Shown here piece by piece: positions 7,433 to 17,569 of a stretch of DNA of 24,419 nt. Positions within the stretch are counted from its first letter, which is position 1. Every line of letters starts with the position of its first letter. Source of the stretch: Streptomyces sp. NRRL WC-3742 (GTDB lineage: Bacteria; Actinomycetota; Actinomycetes; Streptomycetales; Streptomycetaceae); NCBI RefSeq assembly GCF_000720635.1, contig NZ_JOCF01000091.1:1-24419 (forward strand), in the 5' to 3' direction. The position numbers and the translations under genes were made by a program. Below the pieces are notes generated by a model. That model was not told the DNA's origin. It searched no databases and saw only the letters and a program-made list of their open reading frames with translations.

Positions 7433-8428
7433 TCAGCGCCCGGCCGGGGCAGCCGGCCGGGGGTCGGCGAGTGCGCCGGTGGCGGCGCACGCCTGCCACT
7501 CGCGCGGGGAGGCTCCGTAGGCGGCGCGGAAGGCGCGGCTGAAGTGGCTGGCGCTCACGAAGCCCCAGCGGCCGGCGACCGCTGCCACGCTCACCCGGCC
7601 CGTGGTGGGGCGGGCGAGGTCGCGGCGGGCCATGTCCAGCCGTCGGCACTGGATCCAGCGCGCCACCGTCACGCCCTCGAAGCGGAAGAGTTTGTGCAGG
7701 TACCGCACCGAGACGTAGTGGGCGGCCGCGATCCGCTCCGGCGCGAGGCCCGGGTCACCCAGGTGACGCAGGATGTAGTCCTTCACCCGGGCCAGGGTGG
7801 CCAGGGCCGCCTCGGGCGCGTCCGGGACGGACCGGCCGCGGCGCTCGTACGCGAGTACGGCGAGCAGGTCGAGCGCTGTGACGGCGAGCCAGGAGGCCAG
7901 CGCAGGTTCCATCGAACCGGCCGACCGGGACAGGCACTCCAGGTACCCGGCCACGAGCCGGGCGGTGTCGTCGCGGGTGTCGAAGGCCGTCGCGGTGAGC
8001 ACCCGCAGGTCCTCCTCGGAGAGGCTGCCGGCCGATCGCGGCCAGTGGAAGGCGGTGAAGAGGAAGGGCTCCAGGAGCTCCTTGGCGAACGGCCGCCCGG
8101 CGTCGGAGATCGCGAACGTACCGGGGCTCAGCTCCACCTGGTGGCCGTCCTGGGTGAGCCGGGCGGTGCCCCGGTGCTGGAGCGCCAGGGTGAGGTGGTC
8201 CTCCCCGCCGCGGGCGATCAGCCCCGCGCTGCGCTCGACCCGCTGCGGGCCGGCCTGCACCAGGGAGACCTGCACGGCGCCGAGGCTGTGGCTGGTGATC
8301 GTCGCGGGAACGGGGGCGCTCTCGAGCAGGGCCACGTCCAACGGGATGAAGGTGCGGGAGACGGCCTCGTGCCAGTACTCGGCGCGGTCCGCGGACGGTA
8401 CCCGGGCGGTGTCGAGAACGACGGGCAT
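7433..8428 (-). CDS. AraC family transcriptional regulator (AraC_binding_2 type)
   Basis: This 331-residue regulator has an N-terminal cupin-like sensing domain of the AraC_binding_2 type (about residues 15-185). The C-terminal AraC double HTH spans roughly 215-315 and includes SVRYLHKLFRFEGVTV and the signature WGFVSASHFSRAFRAAYGASPREW. ATG 8428 has a GAGGAG site just upstream. The gene begins 60 bp after the alpha/beta hydrolase stop on the same strand, so the two are probably co-transcribed. It is clearly paralogous to the AraC gene at 9616-10587, and the pair brackets the hydrolase. It likely controls that hydrolase or its own operon (inference). A strong terminator follows. Confidence 0.93.
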   Translation of the reverse strand: MPVVLDTARVPSADRAEYWHEAVSRTFIPLDVALLESAPVPATITSHSLGAVQVSLVQAGPQRVERSAGLIARGGEDHLTLALQHRGTARLTQDGHQVELSPGTFAISDAGRPFAKELLEPFLFTAFHWPRSAGSLSEEDLRVLTATAFDTRDDTARLVAGYLECLSRSAGSMEPALASWLAVTALDLLAVLAYERRGRSVPDAPEAALATLARVKDYILRHLGDPGLAPERIAAAHYVSVRYLHKLFRFEGVTVARWIQCRRLDMARRDLARPTTGRVSVAAVAGRWGFVSASHFSRAFRAAYGASPREWQACAATGALADPRPAAPAGR

Positions 8429-8488
8429 CGGTGCTCCTCGGGAAAGGGTCGGCCGGACGGTGACGAATGGTGGACGGCAGAAAGGGGG

Positions 8489-9523
8489 TCACCAGGTCCG
8501 GCCGTGCAGGGCGACGTGCACGGTGTCGACGATCTGGATCAGCGCCGCGCGGGCGGTGCCGGTGGGGCAGCTCGCGCCGAGGAGGAGGAAGCCGTGGACG
8601 GCACCCTGATAGCGCATCGCCACCACCGGCACCGCCGCCGCGCGGAGCCTGGCCGCGTACGCCTCGCCCTCGTCCCGCAGCACGTCCGCCTCGGCGGTGA
8701 CCACGAGTGCCGCCGGAAGCCCGGAGAGCTGCTCCAGGGTGGCGCGCAGGGGCGCGGCGGTGGCCTCCCTCCGGCGGTGCGGCTCGGGCAGGTAGTCGTC
8801 CCAGAACCGGCGCATGTGGTCGCGGTGCAGGAAGTACCCGGTCGCGAACCGGTGGTAGGAGGGCGTGTCGAAGTCGGCGTCGGTGACCGGGCACAGCAGG
8901 ACCTGGTGGACGAGTGACAGGTCGCCGCGCTCGCGGGCCAGCAGGGTCAGCGCGGCCACCAGGTTGGCCCCGGCGGAGTCGCCGACGGCGGCGATTCGCC
9001 GCCCGTCCAGTCCGATCTCGCGGCCGTGTGCGTGAATCCACCGGGCGACGGCGTGACACTGCTCGACGGCCACCGGGTAGCGGACCGCGGGCGCCCGGGC
9101 GTAGTCCACGTAGACCACGGCGGCATCGGTGCCGAGGGCGAACTCCCGGATCAGCGGGGCGTAGCAGTCGGCGTCGCCGAGCGACCAGCCGAGGCCGGGC
9201 ACGAACAGCACGACGGGGCTGGGCTCGGCGGCGCCGACGGGTCTGGTGATCTGGACGTGCACCCGACCGGTCGGTCCGCAGGGCAGGGCGAGCCATTCGA
9301 TGACGGTGCCGTACGGATCGTCCTCGTCCGAACCATCACCCGCAGCGCCGGTCGAGCCGCCGCTCGGGCCGCCGCTCGACCCGCCGGTCGGAGCGCCCTC
9401 GGAGGCGAGGAAGGCGAGGTCCGGCAGTCCCGTCGCCGACCGACCGGCTCCGGCGTCCAGGAACTCCTGGAGCGCCCGGTCGAGGACCGGGCGCCGGTCG
9501 GGCTGAGGGATGGGGACGGACAA
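8489..9523 (-). CDS. alpha/beta hydrolase fold-3 (HSL-type) esterase
   Basis: This 344-residue protein belongs to the hormone-sensitive-lipase-like alpha/beta hydrolases, which cleave carboxyl esters. The nucleophile is Ser183 in GDSAG, the acid is probably Asp280 (AEADVLRDE), and the base is His310 (VHGF). The usual HGGG(W) oxyanion motif reads PGLGW (109-113), so the first His is lost. Residues 43-69 form a Gly/Ser-rich, then acidic, low-complexity stretch that is unusual in the family. The TTG at 9523 was chosen because AGGAG lies 7 bases upstream. The frame stays open further upstream through a 12-bp repeat array that would encode STEA repeats. Paralogous AraC genes flank it on the same strand. 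Confidence 0.85.
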   Translation of the reverse strand: MSVPIPQPDRRPVLDRALQEFLDAGAGRSATGLPDLAFLASEGAPTGGSSGGPSGGSTGAAGDGSDEDDPYGTVIEWLALPCGPTGRVHVQITRPVGAAEPSPVVLFVPGLGWSLGDADCYAPLIREFALGTDAAVVYVDYARAPAVRYPVAVEQCHAVARWIHAHGREIGLDGRRIAAVGDSAGANLVAALTLLARERGDLSLVHQVLLCPVTDADFDTPSYHRFATGYFLHRDHMRRFWDDYLPEPHRRREATAAPLRATLEQLSGLPAALVVTAEADVLRDEGEAYAARLRAAAVPVVAMRYQGAVHGFLLLGASCPTGTARAALIQIVDTVHVALHGRTW

Positions 9524-9536
9524 CTCTTCACTCCTG

Positions 9537-9596
9537 GCTTCGGTCGACGCTTCGGTCGACGCTTCTCTCCACGCTTCGGTCGACGCCTCGGTCGAC
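9537..9596. repeat. five tandem 12-bp repeats between the AraC and hydrolase genes
   Basis: Unit GCTTCGGTCGAC occurs at 9537, 9549 and 9573, with variants GCTTCTCTCCAC at 9561 and GCCTCGGTCGAC at 9585. Most units contain the palindrome GTCGAC. The array fills most of the 92-bp gap between the upstream AraC gene and the hydrolase start. If translated in the hydrolase frame it would give STEA repeats. Confidence 0.85.
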
Positions 9597-9615
9597 GGGC
9601 GGGTCCTGCGGCTCC

Positions 9616-10587
9616 TCAGCGGGCTTCGTCGTGCGGGAGTGCGCGCCACTCGCGCGGTGAGACGCCGTACGCGGCGCGGAAGGTCCGGCTGAAGTGGGCC
9701 GGGTTGACGAAGCCCCACCGCTGGGCGACGGCCGAGACCGTGGGCGTGGTGCGGCCGCGCCGCACCAGCTCGCGGGCGCAGGCGTCCAGGCGAAGCTGCT
9801 GGACGAGGCGGCTCACCGTCACCCCCTCGCCCTCGAAGAGCCGGTGCAGGTAGCGCACGGAGATGTGGTGGGCACGGGCGATCCTCTCGGGCGACAGGTC
9901 CGGATCGCCCAGGTGGCGGTCGATGTACTCCCGCACCCTGCGGACCAGGTGGTCGTTCGGGGCGCCCGGTTCCTCCGACGCCGGGGCCGCGGCCAGTTGG
10001 GCGACGAGTGTGCTGAACAGGTCGGCGACACTGCCGGCCAGCCGGTCCCCGACCGGGGCGGGGTAGGCGTGCGCGGAGGCGGCGAGGTCGCCGAGGAACG
10101 GCAGGAGGACGGGTCCGCATCCCTGCGCGGGGTCGACGGCCGTCGCCGACACCTGCCGCAGCTCGCGCTCCGGCACCCCCAGCATCTGGCGCGGCAGGTG
10201 GAACAGGTGGGTACGGAAGCGCTCCGGGTAGTGCACGGCGTACGGGCGCGCCGTGTCGTACAGGACCAGCCCGCCCGGTGGCACCTCGGCGCGACGCCCG
10301 TCCTGCTCCAGGACGGCCCGGCCCGACACCTGTACGCCGACCCCGATCTGCGGCTCGTTCCGCGGTGCCCGCGCGATCAGCGCCGGCGTGCGGGTGAGCG
10401 TGGCCGCGTCGGCCTCCAGGGTGGAGATCCGCACGTACCCGAGTCGGTGCGACTCCAGGAGCCCGTCGAACGGCCGCCCGGTGAGTGGGCGCATCTCCAG
10501 TGGCACCAGGGTCCGCGACACCGCCCCGCTCCAGAAGGCCGCCTTGTCACCGTCCGCGACCGACGCCGTCGTCACCCGCAAGCCCAC
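9616..10587 (-). CDS. AraC family transcriptional regulator (AraC_binding_2 type)
   Basis: This is a 323-residue paralog of the AraC regulator at 7433-8428, with the same layout. It has a sensing domain of the AraC_binding_2 type in the first 190 residues. The C-terminal double HTH contains SVRYLHRLFEGEGVTVSRL and WGFVNPAHFSRTFRAAYGVSPREW. Its N-terminus (DGDKAAFWSGAVSRTLVPL) also parallels that of the paralog. The GTG at 10587 has only a distant GGAAGG. Another in-frame GTG at 10575 follows GGTGG, so the start may be four codons later. The gene lies upstream of the hydrolase on the same strand, separated by the 12-bp repeat array. It is a likely regulator of the hydrolase (inference). Confidence 0.92.
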   Translation of the reverse strand: MGLRVTTASVADGDKAAFWSGAVSRTLVPLEMRPLTGRPFDGLLESHRLGYVRISTLEADAATLTRTPALIARAPRNEPQIGVGVQVSGRAVLEQDGRRAEVPPGGLVLYDTARPYAVHYPERFRTHLFHLPRQMLGVPERELRQVSATAVDPAQGCGPVLLPFLGDLAASAHAYPAPVGDRLAGSVADLFSTLVAQLAAAPASEEPGAPNDHLVRRVREYIDRHLGDPDLSPERIARAHHISVRYLHRLFEGEGVTVSRLVQQLRLDACARELVRRGRTTPTVSAVAQRWGFVNPAHFSRTFRAAYGVSPREWRALPHDEAR

Positions 10588-10663
10588 CTGACCGTCCGCC
10601 CTTCCGCCGAGTCCTGCACACTCTCAGCCTGGTGCGCGGGCCCGGCGGGCCGGTAGGTCATCT

Positions 10664-10709
10664 GACTGTCGTGCGACTGTCGTGTTCGGACAGGTCGGAG
10701 TCGGACAGG

Positions 10710-10711
<2 letters not shown>
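10664..10711. repeat. short direct repeats at the 3' end of the LuxR gene
   Basis: GACTGTCGTG occurs at 10664 and 10675 (11-bp period). TCGGACAGGTC occurs at 10686 and 10701 (15-bp period), the last copy reaching the LuxR stop. They lie between the LuxR gene and the AraC gene. Their role is unknown; they could be a regulator site for the AraC unit or simple drift. Confidence 0.5.
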
Positions 10712-14601
<3,890 letters not shown>

Positions 14602-14642
14602 CGCGGGCGGCCGCGCGCCCCCGTCCGCGGCCGTCCGTCCCC

Positions 14643-14696
14643 CGGTCGGTACCGCCGCCCCCTCCCAGGTCCGGACGGTGACGGCGGTACCGACCG
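14643..14696. terminator. 15-bp perfect hairpin after the chloroperoxidase gene
   Basis: Arms at 14643-14657 and 14682-14696 are perfect inverted copies (CGGTCGGTACCGCCG) around a 24-base loop. It lies 42 bases past the stop, with no U-tract, as is common in actinomycetes. Confidence 0.6.
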
Positions 14697-14702
14697 CAGA
14701 CC

Positions 14703-14737
14703 CGCGCCCGGCGTCCCTCCGGTGGACGCCGGGCGCG
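14703..14737. terminator. 14-bp perfect hairpin between convergent genes
   Basis: Arms 14703-14716 and 14724-14737 (CGCGCCCGGCGTCC and its complement) enclose a 7-base loop. It lies between the convergent chloroperoxidase and GvpU-like genes. It probably serves as a bidirectional terminator. Confidence 0.75.
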
Positions 14738-14787
14738 AGCCATGACCGCTCATCGGGTGCGGTTCCGCCCCGGCCCCGGGCAGTGCG

Positions 14788-15180
14788 TCACTGGTCGGTG
14801 TAGCTGAGGTCCCCCACCGTCCAGCTGCTGACGTCGGCGATGGCGATGCGGTACATGCCTCCGGTGTGGGGCAGGGCGTAGCTGCCTTGCAGGATGCGGG
14901 CGACGTGAAGGTGCAGATGCGTGGGTCGGGCGGTGCGCGGGGTGTCACCGACGGTGTCGTCGGCGTCGTGGGCTGCGGGGGGCGAGAACAGCGCGGCGAA
15001 GGGCTTCAGGTGGTCGGAGGCCGTGAGGACCTCGGCGACCCGCTCGTGCCACAGGCTTTCCGGGGCCAGGCGTCCGGTGATGACCGCGCCCGGCACGACG
15101 ACTGTCAGGGGCATCTGGTTGCTGTGCTCGGACTCCACCATCGTGGCGATCTCGACGAGCAGCGCATCAGGGTTCGACAT
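14788..15180 (-). CDS. small hypothetical protein, possibly GvpU-like
   Basis: This 130-residue acidic protein has no membrane segment or signal peptide. Its N-terminus (LLVEIATMVESEHSNQMP, then LTVVVPGAVITGRL) resembles the layout of the gas-vesicle accessory protein GvpU: a helix, then two strands around a V-x-G-x-L turn. The match is weak and from memory. The C-terminal half contains a His-rich THLHLHVARIL strand and ends in WTVGDLSYTDQ. The ATG at 15180 is preceded by AGGCGG at short spacing. No other gas-vesicle genes are in the window, so a link to vesicles is doubtful. Coding is well supported by third-position GC bias, and the function is open. Confidence 0.75.
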   Translation of the reverse strand: MSNPDALLVEIATMVESEHSNQMPLTVVVPGAVITGRLAPESLWHERVAEVLTASDHLKPFAALFSPPAAHDADDTVGDTPRTARPTHLHLHVARILQGSYALPHTGGMYRIAIADVSSWTVGDLSYTDQ

Positions 15181-15205
15181 GCCGCCTGAGGATAGTTCCG
15201 GCTGT

Positions 15206-15237
15206 GGCCTGCGCGCACGGCGGCCTGCGCGCACGGC
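15206..15237. repeat. perfect 16-bp tandem duplication
   Basis: GGCCTGCGCGCACGGC occurs twice back to back, upstream of the GvpU-like gene start. The remaining 15181-15361 gap holds nothing else I can support. Confidence 0.9.
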
Positions 15238-15361
15238 ACTCCTCGGGCGGACTTCGTTCGCCGCGCACGACTGTGATGCCGCTGCCCGCTGGTCATCGGG
15301 CTCGCGGCGAAAGACTGCCCCGGGGGGCTTGCCGACCGGGCAGGACCCGGTACGGCGGTGG

Positions 15362-15592
15362 TCAGAGCTTGTACATCGCGCTGAACGGCGGGGTGAGTCG
15401 TTCCTGTCGCGATCCGAAGTCGACGAGGACCGCGATGTCGCCTCCGCCCTCGACGGCGATGACCCTGCCGAGGCCGAACCCGTCGTGGGTGACACGGTCG
15501 CCGACGACGAAGTGTTTGCGTGGCGCTACCTGCGTTCGATTCTTGAACGGACTGGTAGGCATGGGCCGACGAGGTGCTGCGAAATTAGTCAT
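15362..15592 (-). CDS. stand-alone Tudor-like domain protein related to the UvrD/PcrA C-terminus
   Basis: This small protein has 76 residues. After a basic, Pro-rich N-terminus it carries VGDRVTHDGFGLGRVIAVEG, then a VDFGS strand, and ends in YKL. The pattern matches the Tudor-like C-terminal domain of PcrA/UvrD helicases, which contacts RNA polymerase, but no helicase part is present. I infer a binding role, possibly to RNA polymerase or nucleic acid. The ATG at 15592 is the first good start. Another in-frame ATG lies at 15562, and neither has a strong ribosome site. It is divergent from the cold-shock gene, which may hint at a shared stress response. Confidence 0.8.
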   Translation of the reverse strand: MTNFAAPRRPMPTSPFKNRTQVAPRKHFVVGDRVTHDGFGLGRVIAVEGGGDIAVLVDFGSRQERLTPPFSAMYKL

Positions 15593-15738
15593 TACCGCCA
15601 GTGTGCGCCGGAAAACGCGAAATGGATACCCCCGTTCGAAGGGAAATTTCAGGTCACACCGGCGCCCCGGCCAGGCGGGAGCCGATCGTCCCGCAGACGC
15701 CGGCGGGAGAGTGATCGACTGCTCAAGTAGATTACCAG

Positions 15739-15751
15739 GCAAGTGACTTGC
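15739..15751. promoter_or_regulatory. palindromic operator candidate between the Tudor and cold-shock genes
   Basis: GCAAGTGACTTGC is a perfect 6-1-6 inverted repeat in the 417-bp divergent gap. Related half-sites lie on either side: CTCAAGTAG at 15722 and CTTGCGAGT at 15753. The rest of the gap upstream of 15840 shows no other feature I can support. Confidence 0.4.
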
Positions 15752-15841
15752 TCTTGCGAGTGATGTGCAGTCGAGATGCCGCAGGTTCGGCTCGCACGGG
15801 ATCGGGGAGGGAGGATTCCGCCGTTTCGGGCCACGGCCTGC

Positions 15842-15847
15842 TAGAGT
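15842..15847 (+). promoter_or_regulatory. candidate -10 element of the cold-shock gene
   Basis: TAGAGT fits the TAnnnT pattern. It would give a leader of about 160 bases before ATG 16010, as is usual for cold-shock genes. No clear -35 is visible. Confidence 0.3.
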
Positions 15848-15884
15848 CGGCAGAGTTGCAGTAGTAGTTCCCATGAACTTTGTG

Positions 15885-15915
15885 TGCGCCTTGCCTGTGT
15901 TGCGGGCGCATTTTT
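15885..15915 (+). other. leader hairpin with U-tract in the cold-shock 5' region
   Basis: TGCGCC (15885-15890) pairs with GGCGCA (15905-15910), and TTTTT follows at 15911-15915. This looks like a weak attenuator or structured leader upstream of the cold-shock start. Confidence 0.35.
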
Positions 15916-16009
15916 GTTCCCCCGGCTCGTTTCCTGGGCGGGTTCTCCATGCGGCGTACCCGGAGCCCGTGATCGCGTGCTTCGGACAGCCCCTTGAAGG
16001 AGATTTTTT

Positions 16010-16213
16010 ATGGCTAATGGCACTGTGAAGTGGTTCAACTCGGAAAAGGGCTTCGGCTTCATCGAGCAGGAGGACGGCGGCGCTGACGTCTTCGCCCACT
16101 TCTCGAACATCCAGTCCAACGGTTTCCGTGAGCTGCTCGAGGGCCAGAAGGTCGAGTTCGACGTCACGCAGGGCCAGAAGGGCCCGCAGGCCGAGAACAT
16201 TCGCCCGCTGTAG
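16010..16213 (+). CDS. cold-shock protein (CspA family)
   Basis: This 67-residue single-domain cold-shock protein is an OB-fold RNA/DNA chaperone in the cytoplasm. Both RNA-binding motifs are present: KGFGFIEQ (RNP1) and VFAHFS (RNP2). They follow the standard [15 protein letters not shown] opening. Length and motifs match the usual small Streptomyces members. ATG 16010 is preceded by AAGGAG at ideal spacing. A long leader with a hairpin and U-tract lies upstream and a strong terminator lies 26 bases downstream, so it is probably monocistronic. Streptomyces carry several such paralogs, so I assign no specific symbol. Confidence 0.97.
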   Translation: MANGTVKWFNSEKGFGFIEQEDGGADVFAHFSNIQSNGFRELLEGQKVEFDVTQGQKGPQAENIRPL

Positions 16214-16237
16214 TACCGCCCGGCACCCGCCCGGCAT

Positions 16238-16278
16238 CGAGGGGCCCGCACTGCCTACACGGCAGTGCGGGCCCCTCG
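16238..16278 (+). terminator. strong terminator of the cold-shock gene
   Basis: Arms 16240-16255 and 16261-16276 are a perfect 16-bp inverted repeat around TACAC, extendable by two pairs. It follows the cold-shock stop and faces the convergent glutaminase gene. Confidence 0.85.
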
Positions 16279-16344
16279 GCGTCTCATCACGACGTACCCG
16301 GCCCCATGGCTCCGCCTCGGCAGCCCGGGCTCTGCGGACGCCTG

Positions 16345-17262
16345 TCAGAAGACCGACCAGCCGGTGAGCGTGGTGAAGGCGTCCAGCGCGGCGATGCCGG
16401 CCACGGAGTTTCCGTGCGTGTCGAGGGCCGGCCCCCACACGCACAGTCCGCAGCGGCCGGGGACGACGGCGAGGATGCCTCCGCTGACGCCGCTCTTGGC
16501 GGGCAGCCCCACCCGGTGGGCAACGTCCCCGGCGGCGTCGTAGGTGCCGCCGACCAGCATGACGGCGTTGATCCGCTTGGCCTCGCTGCGGGTGAGCAGT
16601 CGTGTGCCGTCGGCGCGGATGCCGTGTCTGGCCAGCAGGCAGGCCGCCAGGGCGAGGTCGTGGCAGGTCATGGTGAGCGCGCACTGCTTGACGTAGTGGC
16701 GCAGGACGGTGTGCACGGGATTGGCGAGCTTGCCGTGGTCGGCCAGCAGATGGGCGAGGGCGGCGTTGCGGTGGCCGTGGCGCTGTTCGGAGACGGCGAC
16801 GCGGGCGTCGAAGTCGATGGCGGGGTTGCCGCTTTCCCGGCGGAGGAACTCTCGCAGGGTTCCACTGGCATCGCCGGTCAGGGTTTGCAGGCGGTCGGTG
16901 ACCACCAGGGCGCCGGCGTTGACGAACGGGTTACGCGGCACGCCTCCCTCGCGCTCCAACTGGGCCAGGGAGTTGAACGGCGAACCCGAGGGCTCCTTGC
17001 CCACCCGCTGCCACAGGGTGTCGCCGTCGGTGGCGAGGACCAGGGCCAGGGTGAACACCTTGGAGATCGACTGGATCGAGAACGGTGTCCGCCAGTCGCC
17101 GGCGCCGTGGACCGCCCAGGGATCGGTGGCCGTGACGAGGGCGATCCCGAAGGCCGCCGGGTCGGCGCGGGCGAGCGCCGGAATGTAGGTGGCCACCTCG
17201 CCGGTACCGGAGACCTGCCGCGCCGCCGTGGCCACCCGGCCGAGCACACTCGCGTACTCCAT
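16345..17262 (-). CDS. glsA: glutaminase A
   Basis: This 305-residue protein belongs to the serine-dependent beta-lactamase-like glutaminase family (EC 3.5.1.2). The family converts glutamine to glutamate and ammonia in the cytoplasm. The catalytic S-x-x-K pair is Ser65-Ile-Ser-Lys68 in FSIQSISK. Other family blocks are present: NPFVNAGA (substrate-binding Asn), ESGNPAIDF, TMTCHDLA, and a late GLPAKSGVSGGI segment with the Lys-Ser-Gly box. The length is normal. ATG 17262 is preceded by AAGGGGGAA. A longer in-frame extension upstream looks non-coding. The gene is divergent from a PucR-type regulator. Confidence 0.96.
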   Translation of the reverse strand: MEYASVLGRVATAARQVSGTGEVATYIPALARADPAAFGIALVTATDPWAVHGAGDWRTPFSIQSISKVFTLALVLATDGDTLWQRVGKEPSGSPFNSLAQLEREGGVPRNPFVNAGALVVTDRLQTLTGDASGTLREFLRRESGNPAIDFDARVAVSEQRHGHRNAALAHLLADHGKLANPVHTVLRHYVKQCALTMTCHDLALAACLLARHGIRADGTRLLTRSEAKRINAVMLVGGTYDAAGDVAHRVGLPAKSGVSGGILAVVPGRCGLCVWGPALDTHGNSVAGIAALDAFTTLTGWSVF

Positions 17263-17569
17263 GCTTCCCCCTTGTGAACCGACATCGCTGTCAGCACCCG
17301 GCCAAGGATGCGCGCAATGCCGGCAAGCGGGAAGACAGCGCGTCCACATCGGTACAGTCACCGATGTTCACGACCCGTTTCACAGGACCGTGCACCAGTC
17401 GGCCCGGCCTCGCGCCCGGGGTGGTCACCGGGATTCCGTGCCTGCGCGGGACCCGGGTGGTGGCGTCCCTCCAGGGAGGCGAGTTGGCCGAACCCCTTGC
17501 CGTGCCGTCGACGGCGCGATATTCCTGTCGGGAGCACCGGCTCCTCGAGACCAGGAGCAGATTTCAGAC
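17263..17569. promoter_or_regulatory. divergent gap between glutaminase and PucR regulator, with a 20-bp palindrome
   Basis: A perfect 7-6-7 inverted repeat (CATCGGT, 6 bases, ACCGATG) lies at 17347-17366. Its centre contains TACAGT (17353-17358), a possible -10 element. An ATG at 17364 sits 5 bases after that element and could be read leaderless. Its frame contains GIPCLRGTR (17430-17456), a match to the core of DUF433 antitoxin-like proteins, but the following segment is out of pattern. It may be a decayed relic. Confidence 0.4.

Noticed and set aside
9537..9596. Tandem 12-bp repeats considered as a CRISPR array
   Set aside because: The units are contiguous with no spacers and far too short for CRISPR repeats; no cas genes are present.
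9524..10120. N-terminal extension of the esterase frame into the AraC gene
   Set aside because: It overlaps the AraC HTH region in another frame and has no good start; the TTG at 9523 has AGGAG at the right distance.
15593..16684. Upstream extension of the Tudor-like protein to a 440-residue frame
   Set aside because: The extension runs antisense through the cold-shock gene and its terminator and into the glutaminase gene, so it is not coding.
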